A stretch of DNA of 64,000 nucleotides from Gorsachius magnificus. Taxonomy: Eukaryota; Chordata; Aves; Pelecaniformes; Ardeidae. Shown piece after piece: positions 52,380 through 64,000 of the stretch. Under the pieces are notes generated by a model, which saw only the letters and a program-made list of their open reading frames with translations, was not told the DNA's origin and ran no database searches. The number at the start of each line of letters is the position of its first letter. Positions within the stretch are counted from its first letter, which is position 1. A program made the position numbers and the translations under genes. Location: assembly GCA_034008185.1 (NCBI GenBank), contig CM067084.1, positions 16,698,385 to 16,762,384 of the forward strand. Reading direction: 5' to 3'.

Positions 52380-53039
52380 AAGTTTAATAGTAGTAGTAAT
52401 GCCATGTTTGTTTATTTTTATTATGCATCATGGACTGCAGGGAAGAAAACGAGTAGAAGAAAATAGTCTTTGAACGCTTTGGATGGTGACTGAAACACCA
52501 CTTGGCCCTCTGTTTGGGAAGAGCAGCCTCCGCCGCGGGACGCACACAGGCACGAGCACACGAGCCCAGCCGCGCGCCGCAGAGGACTTACAGACACCGC
52601 TTGCACGCTCAATGCCGGTTGCACACTATGAATGCACACGAGGTGGCCCTGAGTAACTGGGATCAGGTGAAACAGAAAAGGATTTGCAGAATTAAAAGAC
52701 GCCGGGTGCACACAAATGGGCATTTCTGAAGCTGCTGTGCCTAGGGTCCCGCTCCAGCCCCAGGTCTGCTCAAGGCTGGTGGCCACCATCCAAGGCTTGC
52801 GGCCAACCTGGCACAGCAGTACCTGGATCTCTCCCGGTGTTTGGATGTGCCCTTAGCACGGATAACTGAGTGTGCCAGTGATGGGGGCTCCTTCATCTTT
52901 GGCCACTGCAGGGCTCAGCCTACCCCCCTTCAGGGACATCACCCTAAACCAGCCCAAGGTCCTCTGGCCTGAGGGGTTGTTATTGCCCAGAGACCAAACG
53001 GCTGCAGGCACCTGAGCTGACCCAGAGACAGCTGGGGAA

Positions 53040-53068
53040 AAAGACCCCAAAAGACCCCAAAAGACCCC
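53040..53068. repeat. Tandem 10-bp repeat (AAGACCCCAA)
   Basis: Nearly three perfect copies of AAGACCCCAA in tandem within the NR3C2 intron. Confidence 0.85.
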
Positions 53069-53685
53069 TCCTGCTGCTCCTGCTCCCCTCCCTCTTCCCA
53101 AAATTAACAAGTCCAGGTCTAGGACACAGGTAATGGTGGCTCCTAATTGACCTCTCCCAGGAGGCTCAGAGGGATATGTCCTGGAGTTGAAAGGCAAATT
53201 ATTAATAAGGGGCATTTCTACTTTTAAAAAATGCATCTTATGGTATATCTCAGACTGCTAAAGACTAGCAGGATTCAAAATAAGAACAGTCTATTACATC
53301 GATCCATCATTACTTCTGCAGGACACCAAAGTTAAGTTTCCCCAGCCTCAGAACACAAAGCAGCTGCCATCAGCCCTGCCTGCATTTGACCTCCGCAGAC
53401 ACGAGAAGCACCAGACCTTTCATCCGATACCACAAGCCACACAGCACATAAAACGAAACATTCTGAGGTTTTGTCTCAGGTTTCTTATGCTTTCACTAAA
53501 CAGTGTGGCAGAACACTCTGTGGCAGCTAACCTAAAAGCATCCTGACTCAACCCCTCCCCCCCCTTTTTTTTTTTACATTGCATTGCACTTTTTGTGACA
53601 TTTTACTTTTTCTCTCTTATACTTTTCTTTGTATTTGTTTTGCTTTTACATGATTGCCTAAACAGAAGAATTTTAGTAAAAGTCA

Positions 53686-53719
53686 GGGGGGTTTGGGTTT
53701 TTTGGGGGTTTGTGGTGGG
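53686..53719 (+). repeat. G/T-rich tract with four G runs
   Basis: Plus strand has runs of 6, 3, 5 and 3 G separated by T-rich loops of 3, 6 and about 8 bases, followed by a T run. This is compatible with a G-quadruplex on the template strand of NR3C2. Confidence 0.6.
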
Positions 53720-56700
53720 TTTTTTTTGTGTGTCTGTCTCTTAATTATTTAGTCTTTTATCTACCTGCAAATATTGATCTCTAGTTTACCCTCAAGGAAA
53801 ACCTGATGGCATTATTTGCAGCGAGATAAAATTATACGTAGAACTAGTTACTAAGTAGTTTATTTAACATGCAGCAAACCTGTAATTTCAAATCACTTTC
53901 CCTCATGAAAAATCAATTCAGTTGTTTTATTACTTATTTACAAATTTTTACTAACTACAAATTATGTTAGTTAATTCATGACTCTGTTTAATGGAAGATC
54001 AGCATTTTGTGGGAGTTTACATTTTTCAACTTTGCATTTGATTTTTAACCCACACAGTGTTAAATAAGACGGTATGGAGCTTTGGGAAAATTCAGATGCT
54101 GACATTGCAGATATCCCAATACCATGAGACTAACAACAAAATAAAGCAATAGAAATGGCTCATATATTAAAAGAGATGGGGTACATAGAAATTAAAGGCA
54201 CATCAACATAACATGAACAAAGTTATTTCTTCTTTACCAAATGCCTCATCTAAAAATAAATACCATCCAGTCATCACAAATGCCATTGCCATCATGGGGA
54301 AAAAATGAAAACAAACTTCCATGTTGCCTTCACCCTCCCCCCTTTTTTTTTTTCAAGAAGAAAAAAAAAGAAAAACCACAAAAGCAGAAACCAACCAACC
54401 AAAACCAGTTCTACCTCTGAGAGAGCATATACACTACTCAACATGGAAAATGGAGAATGTGAAGATCTGGAATTATAAGGGCATGTATCTTTATGGGGAC
54501 ATTTAAGAAGGTAAATACATTTAAGTAATAAAAGGCATGGAGCCAAAGCTCTGAATCCGCTGTGTGGATATGCATTCAGAAGTGGTGTCATTAGCTCAGT
54601 TTAGCTTAATCCTCCTTCATAATAATACACTTTAAACTTTACACCTTAAGTTAATCCATCTTAAGTTCCCCGAGTGTCTCCTTACAGGCTTAATTTAATG
54701 CCCGGCTCACATTCTGCCTGACCTTTCCCGCAGCTGCAGCACCGTGGGCAGGCAGAGCAGCCGCAGCCAGCCCATCCCCTCCAGCTACTGCTCTGCCCAA
54801 TTTCTATCTGCTCCTGCAGAGCCTCTTTGGCCACGGCTACCTTGTGTTTACTGGCCACCAAGCTGCTCCCACATCCCCACTGGAACTAAACTGCTGCTGC
54901 TTTTCCCTCCTTTCCCCCTGGGAGGAAGAAGAGGTGTGTACCTCCGCTGGCAAAGCCCTCCAACCGCCCTGGGGGGGAAGAGGGGTTTGGTTCCTGCTTT
55001 TGGGTTTCTCTCAACGAACTGCAGCAAACGTGTTCCTAGTTGAGAGACTCCTTGGTACTTTCCCTGGGTTCGGCTTTTTTTTCCTCCCCACTTGACCTGG
55101 AATCTCCCCCGAGCCCCATGCAATCTCTATGTCCTAGGTCCTCTCATCTCTGCCACCCTTATTCCCAAGCTGACTCGAGATCTCCTACCTTCCTTCCACA
55201 GGCAGGCTGCAAGGAGACCAGCTCTGTGATACCGGCCCAACACCTCAGCCTGCTTCATTCACAGCATCTACCCACGGAGAGCTGAATACGCAGATGACAA
55301 AGTGGGAAACCAGCCCAACTCCTCCTGTTCCCCTGTTCCCCTTTTACACAGGGGCAAGTAACAAGGCAAACGGCTTGAGCACCCGGCCAAAATGGGACTG
55401 GTGCCCTAAATCACCATGGATGAGCCAGCCAACTACAACAGAGATGTTGGATTTGGGCAGTCACACCAGGGGGAGGGGGATGGTTTAAGGAAACTGTTTA
55501 AAACAAGGCATCCTAAATACCAAAGCAGTCACATATCTCATTAATACCCTTATGTGACCTCCACAAAAACCAAACGGCCACATCAAAAATTGTGAAACTA
55601 CAGGCAGGCTGTACCGAAACAACTTGCTATGAATAAGTAACTTATCATTTATGAAGGCATCATAAAGTCTAGTATCATAAATCTCCTTGTTGAGGATGGA
55701 AACTGCAACTCAACTGACCATAACCAAAAAGAGGAACCCATGCATCACGGAATACTCACTCACAGGCGAAACTCGGCCCCAAACCAAACTTGATACCATG
55801 CTTTATTTACTTTCACATGGATACTATCCAAAGCCGCAGCACAAGGCGTCTTCCTAAATTAGACAGGGAAGCGAGGAAAGGGAAAGCTGTGGTGGGTGTT
55901 TTGCAGTTTCATCAGTACTCAAGTGGCTTGTTGATAATCCCAAGAAAAACTGGGCAAAGGCATCCCCTTTCACAGCACTTCAGAGGAACAAACGTGCAGC
56001 TGACATTGTCCCTTGGCCTCTGCAGCTCAGAAAAGACTTAGGAAAAGATCAAGCAACACTTGTAGCAAAAGTCTGATGTCAAAGATATTCTCTGTGTTTC
56101 CTGATTTTACCTTTTTTCTCCCCTGTATAAGAACTGTTGCCAATTTTATAATCAAGAGCCTCTCCTTTGTCAGACTAAAACCTGTATCCATTTGAAGCCT
56201 GTCCATCACTTAAAATGATTTCAGGGAAATTCATAAAGCATGTTACACTGTAACAAAGCCAAAACAAATAAACAAACAAATGCAACACAACAAGAAAACC
56301 TGCTGACAGCCTGAAGGTCAAAATCAGTTTGGAAACCTCAGAAAGCAAGGTATGCTCTCCACCACGCCAGAAGGGGTCAGTTTGAACTTGGCAGAGAGAG
56401 GAGGGAAACATCACCAGGCACCTTTAGGGCAAGGCAGGCGAGCTATGGCTAAAGGGGGAAAAAGACCAGGGTCATGGGATCACAGAGTCCCTTGTTCAGC
56501 CACTCAAACCATCTAATCAGAACAGCCCTTGGCCTGAATTATCTTACCTGCCTTAGGAGGGGTTCACTTGTCTGGAAAAAGGTTTGAGGTTCTTGGGGAA
56601 AGAAAAAAATAAATTATTGTACATAAACAGCAATTTACTCTTTCTGGAGGGAGTATTCTACTTCAACAGCTCCACAATGAAGAACGGTGGGAACAGGATG

Positions 56701-59589
56701 ACACTACCTAGCACAAAACTGAACCTATTCTGCTGTGCAAGGGGGCAATCACAGCACCGCTTTGTGTGCGGCAGCACCGAGAAACACTGAGCATCGTTCT
56801 GCTCAATGGACTGTACCCAGACACCTGTTTCCCATCTTGAAGCCATTATAAACGCAACCAAAGTCAGCAGTACTGGAGCAGCATCATTAAGTTATTGCAC
56901 TGATCAAAATCCAAGCCAAAGTACATGCAGAATTCAGGAAAATTCAATTATGACTTTTCATTCAGCACTTATTTCTTATTCAGCGCTTTCTAATCTCTGC
57001 TCACTCTGCAAGCCACAGCAGAAAGAGACAAAAAACATACTCCCTTCAACACACCACCTTCAACTCTTAAAGCTTCAGAGCCATCTCCTTCCAGGAAGGA
57101 AAAAGTACCTGTTACATTGCAGCAGTGGCAAATGCGGGCACTCAATCCTGTTGAAATTAATGGCAGTTTCGTCATCAGTTTCTACAGGAGAGAAATTTGG
57201 GTCATGCCCATTTTTCCTTTAACTTGTCAGCAAGCTAGCAGAAATAAATACCCCATCTTTGGCACTACTGGTGACGACCTCCTCCTCCTCCTAATAAAGC
57301 AGCAGATGCTCTCCCTAAGCAATAAGGGATAGAGAATACAACTATTGCCCTGCAGTTGGTTAAACTGCCATGGATCAACACAGGCAGGGAATTAGGTGGT
57401 TTACCCAGGAAAGCCTAGGGGTAGCATAAAGGTGACAGCCTCAGATGACCACCCTGCTGCCTACACAAGCGCTGGTGGATCCCAGCCAGGTTACAACATC
57501 CCAGCCTCTGGCTGCCTGCTCTATTGTGCTGCTGGAAAACACTGTCCTCACACCAGGCCCAGGGAAAAAGACAAACCAAACCGAACTCCAAGTGCCATTG
57601 CCTCAGCCCCTAGTGACTGTCTGGGTTTTCAGCGCACTCCTATGTTCCCAGGCCACTCGGCTGATACCGCTGAGCTGCCTGGTGCAGCTATTGCCCACGT
57701 ACACCTCCTTCATCCAGAGGCAGGCAGGTGCCAGCAGTCATGTCTTAAAGCAAAGCTGTGAGACCTGCCACCAAATGTCACCTCAGCATCTCCTGCTGCC
57801 CCCTCTGCCCTGTCCCACCTGACTTCAGCCATGACAAGCATTTCTTCTCTCTACCTAGAAGGTGGGGATTAAAACCCCCCCTGTGCCCTATTAATCTGAC
57901 ACAGCAGCAAGGCCTCGGTGCTACCTTCTATTTTGAAAATAAGCAGGTTTTATGGTGAGATCCTCCTGTGGCACGAGGGTCCTGGAGATGCCTCCTGCTG
58001 CTGTGTTCCTGCAGGAATGTGACATGCAACAGGAGAAAGCTGCTGCCTGCAAGGAGGCACAGTATACAAAAAAGACAGATTTCCTGCTCTGAAAACGTTG
58101 CCAGAAGAGAAGTACTTCAGCAACAATCTCCCCCCACCAACCCTGCCACAAGAGTTACCAAAGTAAAACATTTAACCCTGCAAGTTTCTCTCCAGGGGAC
58201 TGGGATGCTGCAGACTGAGGGGTGCGTAGCTGGGAGCACTGGCACTACAGCAATGACCTTGGCAGAAAAAGCTGCTGAACCCAGGACAAAACAGGGATTA
58301 GACTGAGGACCACCAGTGCTGAACATGGATCATCAGACAAGGAAGGTCATTTCACATTAAAACAGCTCTACAGACATAGCTGGTATTTTGTGGGCTTTAG
58401 CCACCCGCGCATACAGACTTGGCCGTTTTTACACTGAACTTAAAGGAGTCAATTCTGAAAATTAGTTTTCTTCCAAGAAAGTCCTCCTGGTGATCCTAGA
58501 GAATACAATCCCAGGTAACTGATACTAAGAAATTTAGAGCTGCTTTAAAGTTTTAGCTAAGTGCCCTCCTGTTACATGCCTATCAACACAGGAACTGGCA
58601 GCAGCTCATGGATAATGATTGCCAAAGGAGGGTTTCAGCTCCCAATCAGTAACAGAGAACTCGTGCTAAAATCCAACTTAATAACCACCCAGTTATGTAA
58701 TCCTAAAATCCCAAGCACACCAACAGCAAAAACCCCCAAGTATCTGCTGGAATTAACAGTTAACGATGCAGTTAGCAGAACACTGATAGCAAATACTCTC
58801 TTTTCGTTTCCATTTGCATTCCAAAAGAGACAAATCACAGTTTAAATGAGAAAATACATAATTATGCCTTTACCAAAATGCTTTTTCAATACTGGATTCA
58901 ATAATAAATTATGATAATGTACACAGGACAATAAATACTCTTTGAAAGTTCATCAGAGAAAGGTATCACCAGCCAAAAAAGGTGCCCATTAGGTATCGTT
59001 TTATACATCCACTATGCAAGGGCTCATTGTCACTTGCAGTGGTTCATCAGCAAAATTACTGCTATATTCCACATGCAGCAGCAATTCTCCTCTTGTGCCA
59101 ACGCCTCAGAAATCAAGCTCATGCTGCCATGCAAAGCCTGGCATTTTCTGGAAGTCAACCGAGGCATGCCTTCTTCTCATACCAGTTCAGAGAAACTACT
59201 TCCTAATTTTTATTTTAATCTGGAAGATTAATATTTAACTCTGTAGGGGAAGTAGCAAAAGGAAGCACTATGCATGTGAAAGGCATTTGGAGATGCCACC
59301 AAACAGCTCATCCATGCGCAGAAAGAATGAAATTCAGGCAGACACATGAAAGGAACAAACCTCTTCTTTATCCTAGACCTTCCTGCCAACGACTTTGAGA
59401 GAAGCGAAAAGACGCCCTCCCAAAAGGCTTGTGGATGTCCCAAAGTCATGGCGAGACAATACTGAGAGCGCATAATTGTGCCAAGTTAAATGTAAAATAA
59501 TTGGGCAAGTCTTCATGCTAAAGTCATAAAAACTAACAGTCAAACCCCTTCAAACACCTCACAAGCTGGAAACCTGCCAGAGCATCCAC

Positions 59590-61220
59590 AGGGCCAACAG
59601 ACGATCAAGATGAAAAAGAAGTGTTTGAGAAAGATCAGGCCACAGCAGAAAAGTTAAAGAAAATCTTTGCATCAGTGCGCTCTGTAAAGGAGTCCAGGAA
59701 GGCTCTGCACCAGAGCCTCCCTTTTCAGTAAGCAAGTGTGAGAACTGGTTTCAGATTAAAGTGTGAGTAGAAGGTTTAGAAAGAAAAAAAAATACAGTAA
59801 AATGAATAGTAATAAATCACCAAGACCAGATGGCATCCATCCATGAGCTGTAAAGTAACTTAAATACGGAATTACTGAACTACTAACTATGCTGTGCAGC
59901 TTATTGCTTAAATTGACCTTATAAAAGGCGTGGAAGGTGACAAACGTGACTGATTTCTTAAAATGAGCCTGGGAGTGGGGAGGGAGCACTCAAGAGACCA
60001 GAGGATAGCAAATCTCGTTTCTACACCTAGCAAAACGATTGAAAGAGGAGCATTAAAAGATAAATAAATATGCTATAAGGGAAGAAAGTCAGCACAGCTT
60101 TGGCAAAGAGAGGTCACGTCTCACGGATCTGTGAGAGAGCTCTGACGATAGCACAAGGATGTTCCGGTCGATACCGGCAATGTCTGTACGATGGAAATGC
60201 TTTGCACATGCCAGGTCTAGCTGCATCCCACGGCCATATGGGGTGAGACCTAAGCAAACACCAACCCTCTCCTCCTCCTCTCCTCTGCCCTGGTTTCCAA
60301 ACGAAGGAAACTGGGGCATGCAGCTTGGGTACAGGCGGCAATACAGTCTGTCGGCGTGCCAGCATGGGTAATTACTGGTCTAGGACCTCCTGCACGCTGT
60401 GCTTTGCATTAGGAGGTATGCGGGGATGCAATCACGGCGAAGTTGGATTTTAAAGGTACCAAAAAGATCTCCTGAAAGCTCTTAAAGAGAGCTTAGGGAT
60501 AAGGAGGAGGGCTCTTCATGGATTATTAGCAGCTTAAAAATAGGAGACCAAGGGTAATAATAAATGGACATCTCTCTCAAGTAATGGAGGTTACCAGGGA
60601 AGTCTCACAGAGCTCCACTCTGGGGCCTGGGCTGAAAACTGTACTCATACATCATCTGAAAAAAATCAGACCTATGGAAGTGACAGAGCTTGCTGATGAC
60701 TCCAGACGATGAAATCAAGAGCTGCCTGTGAAAAACTGCTGAAAAACCTTGCAAAAATGTGTGGCTGGCTGACAAAATGGAAGGTGAAAATCACTTAATT
60801 GCAAGGCAATGCAGATGGTATAATCATCTTCCATCATACATACAAAATAACTGGATCTAAATTAACAAACATCACACAAAAAAAGAGAGCTAAGTGTAAC
60901 TTGGAACAGGCTTTTGGGGCTTCCGTCTTTTGAAAATGCTTGGTCAGCATTTACTAAAGGTCAAAAAAAGCAAAGGGTGAGAGAAGGAGAGTTGAGAGCA
61001 AGACAGAAATCATAATTTTGCTACTGTGTAAATCCACTGCACTCTGAACATGGCGTGTCACTCTGGTCTCCTCCCAAAATTAATGCAACAGGCTAGTAAA
61101 AGCACCGAGGGAGGAGAGGAGGATGGCCAGGGGTAGCAGACTACTGACATACAAGGGGAGATTAAATTGACTAGCTGAAGACCTATTAAGTGATTAGTGG
61201 CATACACAGGATGAAAAGGC
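59590..61220 (+). mobile_element. Old CR1/L3-like LINE, 5' part (interrupted)
   Basis: Degraded non-LTR retrotransposon in sense orientation. Diagnostic stretches are CAGCAGAAAAGTTAAAG with TTTGCATCAGTG (about 59645-59680), then TCACCAAGACCAGATGGCAT encoding SPRPDGI, the reverse-transcriptase S-P-G-P-D-G-I box (about 59817-59840). These are followed by the FAKRGHV-like segment (about 60100-60125), an ADD catalytic box (GCTGATGAC, about 60692-60700) and the 3' segment TGTGTAAATCCACTGCACTC (about 61026). Many stops and indels interrupt every frame, so it cannot be active. It continues beyond a younger CR1 insertion, at 61748. The assignment rests on remembered CR1/L3 consensus order; the exact subfamily is uncertain. 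Confidence 0.75.
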
Positions 61221-61747
61221 ATCACAGAATCATTTGGCTGGAAAAGACCTTCAAGATCACCGAGTCCAACCATACCTGTCCACTACTAAACCATGTCCCT
61301 AAGCACCTCATTTACCAGTCTTTTAAGTACCTCCAGGGATGGGGACGTGACCACTTCCCTGGGCAGCCCGTTCCAGTGCCTGATAATCTTTTCGATGAAG
61401 ACATTTTTCCTAATGTCCAATCTAAACCTCCCCTGGAGCAACTTGAGGATGTTTCCTCTCATCCTATTGCTTGTTACCAGGAGCAGATACCGAGCCCCAC
61501 CTCACTACATCCTCCTGTCAGGCAGTTGTAGAGGCTGATAAGGTCTCCCCTCAGCCTCCTCCAGGCTAAACAACCCCAGTTCTTTCAGTTGCTCCTCATC
61601 AGACTTGTGCTCCAGACCCCTCACCAGCTTTGTTGCTCTCCTCTGGACATGCTCCAGTACCTCAATGTCTTTCTTTTAGTGAGGGGCCCAAAACTGAACA
61701 GAGTATTCGAGGTGCGGCCTCACCAGTGCCAAGTACAGGGGACTCAG
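61221..61747 (-). mobile_element. CR1 LINE, 5'-truncated, 3' end of element
   Basis: Read on the minus strand, this matches the last ~0.5 kb of an avian CR1. It begins near GTACTTGGCACTGGTGAGGC, runs through TTTGGGCCCCTCACT and AACTGGGGTTGTTTAGCCTG, then GAGGGGAGACCTTATCAGCC, GGAACGGGCTGCCCAGGGAA and GGTTGGACTCGGTGATCTTG, and ends in AAATGATTCTGTGAT, the CR1 3' terminal octamer. Similarity to the remembered consensus is high, so it is clearly younger than the element it interrupts. Only the 3' end is present, the usual result of incomplete reverse transcription. No functional reading frame remains. Confidence 0.95.
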
Positions 61748-62150
61748 CATACATCTGCTATTCAGAAATATTCCACTCGGAATATATCCACTATTACTAC
61801 ATACACAAGAATGAAGTGGCACTCCATTAAATTATCAGCTACCTGCTTTAGAAACATCTCCAACAAACAAACATGCATAATTAAATTGCAGAAGCGACTG
61901 CCACAGAACATTTTAGATGTCAAGATTATAAATGTATTCAAAAAGGTATTAGGCAAACTCACAGAAGAAAGAAAGGTTATTAAGCACAACTGTCCAAACG
62001 CAATCTCCCATTCAGAAAGTACCTAAATCACTGACTGCTGGAACGGGCAAATGAAGAAATATTTTACCCTTGTCCTGATCTTACACTTTTTTTGCAACTG
62101 GCCAGTTCAAAGCATGAGGAACTGTGCTAGGCGGACCTTTCTTCTGACAG
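61748..62150 (+). mobile_element. Old CR1/L3-like LINE, 3' part (continuation)
   Basis: Resumes the old element after the CR1 insertion. TTACTACATACACAAGAATG (about 61794-61813), GACTGCCACAGAACATTTTA with ATTCAAAAAGGTATTAGGCA (about 61898-61955), and the terminal CTAGGCGGACCTTTCTTCTG (about 62128-62147) parallel the consensus order 'cataacacaagaac...tgccacaggatgt...attcaaaaaaggattagaca...gctagatggaccattggtctgac'. Same orientation as 59590-61220 and in the expected order, so the two are halves of one copy. Confidence 0.7.
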
Positions 62151-62519
62151 TTTTCACATTCTTAGGGATCGCCTTAAAACCACTTTAACTCCTGTTTTCC
62201 TTTACAGTATCACAGTTTTAACTAAAACACCCTAGAAATTTAAGAAGTGTTTAGCGATAAAGGCATTAAAAGGCAGAGCCTTTAGAAATTTATGCAATGA
62301 AGTTGAACGTATTGCTTTGCCCAAACACTGACCTGTTTGCAAAGCAAAAGCAAAGTAAGGCTTGGAAAATCTAGCTGAAGCATATTACATCTATTTTGTA
62401 CAGGTATGACAGTAGGTCTTCAAAATTTCCTTCTGTGTCTGCACTGTTTTGGGGTGGGTATATAACAAAATCCTCTTATATACTTCTCTGGATGGGAACT
62501 GAGCTGCACTTTATGAAAA

Positions 62520-62545
62520 AATAAATAATAATAATAATAAAAATA
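62520..62545. repeat. (AAT)n microsatellite
   Basis: AATAAATAATAATAATAATA-type repeat in the NR3C2 intron. Confidence 0.85.
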
Positions 62546-63016
62546 ACGTGTGTATAAAAAATTACTGATGAAGATATCCACTTCTCACTGCACAGACAAT
62601 TTAGATTGTATGAATGCTGTACTCCTCTTCAAAGTAATACATGCAAGCAAAAATCATGCAGGGAGGAATATCAAGGAGTGCTTGCTGACTTTTTAACAAG
62701 ACCAGCGATCACACAATTTATCAGTGAAAAATGAACAGTGACAAGTCTTATCAACAATCATTGCGGCAATACTAATTAAAAATGAGGGATTTGGAGATGG
62801 CCAGTTGAAAGAGATTACAAAAATGCACCTAAATTTAGACACTATAGGATTAACAGATTGCAAAAAAACCCAAAAGGGTTAACAGCCATCATCCTGCAAA
62901 ATGTGAACAGGGAAAAAGTAATCTTTTAAACAATAAAAGAAGTTACTTATTGGCTTTATCACCACTCACGGGTGATCTAAGTAATCATCCCCCCCGCCCT
63001 GAGGTTATATAAGGTT

Positions 63017-63037
63017 AAAAAAAAAAAAAAAAAAAAA
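63017..63037. repeat. Poly(A) run, 21 A
   Basis: Uninterrupted A run preceded by GGTTATATAAGGTT. It could be a retroposon tail, but no element body is recognised upstream. Confidence 0.8.
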
Positions 63038-64000
63038 TCTGCTGTTCTTAAATATTCAGCTTATTCTATTACGTTTATCTTCCTGCTGTTACTATAGAAA
63101 TCAGAATGCCAGAAAGACTTAATAAGCTTCAGCACCAAAAGGGCACAGAGAGGCAGCTGCATCCTTGCACTCCCTTATGCAATACCAAATCCTCATGGTC
63201 CCAACTTCCACAAGTATACTATGAAAGGATATTATGAAAATAATGAAAAGACAATAAACATGCTATTTACTAATAAAATACACATAATTAATAAATGTAG
63301 GTTTAAAATATTAGCTATTCAGCTGAACTACATATTAATTCTTAATTTAATTTTACCACTTTCCTCAATGTTACAAAATCCTCTGCCCGTTCACATCCCA
63401 TGACAATATTAGCACAGAAACTTCAGAGAAATCCCCGCGTCCTGAAACTGGTCTTTTGTCTCCCTCTACCCTCAATCAACTTTCTCATTTGAAAAATGTA
63501 TTCTCTATTTTTCCTCTATTGCCAATATCAACCTCTGTCTACTTTTAAATTTTAAAACCTCACACTTGGGGCAATTACCAAAGGCATAGCATGAAAGATC
63601 CTTGCAACACTACATTTTTATTTTACTGAAAGTTAAATCTTGCACTTTAAAGGAAGTATTTATATTCATCTGTAATAACCTTTGTTAGTTAAACTACATT
63701 ACATACCTAGTATTATTGGGTTATTTAGAAATATCTGGAGTAGATAATTGAATTTTGTAACGAAAAAGCCATCCATGCTGCCCTACAAACTAGAAAAGTG
63801 GCCAGTAGTGGCACAAGTGCCTGAAATGGCAATACTGAAAGGACAGCCACTTCTTAGTTCAATATCCATAGTCTGAAGCTTTGCCTTATCAGTCAAAAGC
63901 ACCGACCAATATGTCAATCGGTATATTCTGCTCTGAATGTTTTGTACATAATATTCAATAAACCTCTGTAAGGACTGAGCTGCGTATGATGTAATACAAT

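Larger units (their letters stand above)
51000..64000 (-). other. NR3C2: NR3C2 intron (3' 13 kb), runs off the window
   Basis: Upstream intron of NR3C2, open at the window edge. I looked for the next exon toward the 5' end (the WRSYKH/YFAPDL-containing exon of the ligand-binding domain) and did not see it. The intron holds a T15C6 tract (51764-51784), a short CpG cluster (about 52515-52620), a G/T-rich stretch (53685-53730), the nested CR1 pair (59590-62150), an (AAT)n tract (62520-62545) and a 21-A run (63017-63037). Confidence 0.8.

Noticed and set aside
56470..56550. GGATCACAGAG...CCATCTAATCAGAACAG, reminiscent of a CR1 3' end
   Set aside because: Only the first dozen bases resemble CR1; the following sequence departs from the consensus too early to call.
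61190..61531. Open frames over the CR1 element
   Set aside because: They are on the antisense strand of the CR1 3' end, which is well conserved as a repeat and not as a protein.
51000..64000. Search for the next upstream NR3C2 ligand-binding-domain exon
   Set aside because: No minus-strand frame with the expected WRSYKH or YFAPDL-type motifs was found, so the exon must lie beyond the window.

Overview
This is nuclear DNA of a vertebrate, most likely a bird. The best evidence is a well-preserved CR1 LINE at 61221-61747 whose 3' end (read on the minus strand) finishes in the ATTCTRTG-type octamer of avian/sauropsid CR1. It sits inside an older, decayed CR1/L3-like LINE. Coding sequence is sparse and split into short exons with canonical GT/AG junctions, separated by introns of 1.3 to more than 13 kb. 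Almost all long open frames in the window are chance frames in introns.

Two protein genes are present, arranged tail to tail. On the plus strand, 1-28110 is the 3' end of ARHGAP10 (GRAF2/PS-GAP, a BAR-PH-RhoGAP-SH3 protein). Four terminal coding exons (3580-3742, 16726-16857, 18182-18273, 27317-27405) join in frame to give the last 157 residues: a Ser/Pro-rich linker and a complete C-terminal SH3 domain. A 3' UTR of about 0.7 kb ends at an AATAAA at 28088. On the minus strand, 64000 down to about 33210 is the 3' end of NR3C2, the mineralocorticoid receptor. Three terminal coding exons (50869-50999, 46415-46572, 35870-36025) encode the C-terminal half of the ligand-binding domain, including ligand-contact residues and activation helix 12. 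A 3' UTR of about 2.6 kb or more follows. The human genome has the same tail-to-tail neighbours, which supports choosing ARHGAP10 over its GRAF paralogues.

Between the two poly(A) sites lie about 5 kb of intergenic DNA with no supported gene. NR3C2 introns occupy 36026-46414, 46573-50868 and 51000-64000 and are more GC-rich than the ARHGAP10 side. The intron between the last two coding exons contains a CpG-island-like segment at about 43081-43580 with no known promoter.

The two genes share no pathway step visible here: one is a Rho-family GTPase regulator, the other a steroid-activated transcription factor. I found no CRISPR, operon, prophage or novel multigene system, and none is expected in this kind of DNA. 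The most interesting observations are the nested LINE insertion, two perfect miR-135-type 8-mers plus a miR-124-type site in the NR3C2 3' UTR, the orphan intronic CpG island, and a symmetric, skippable exon next to the ARHGAP10 SH3 domain.
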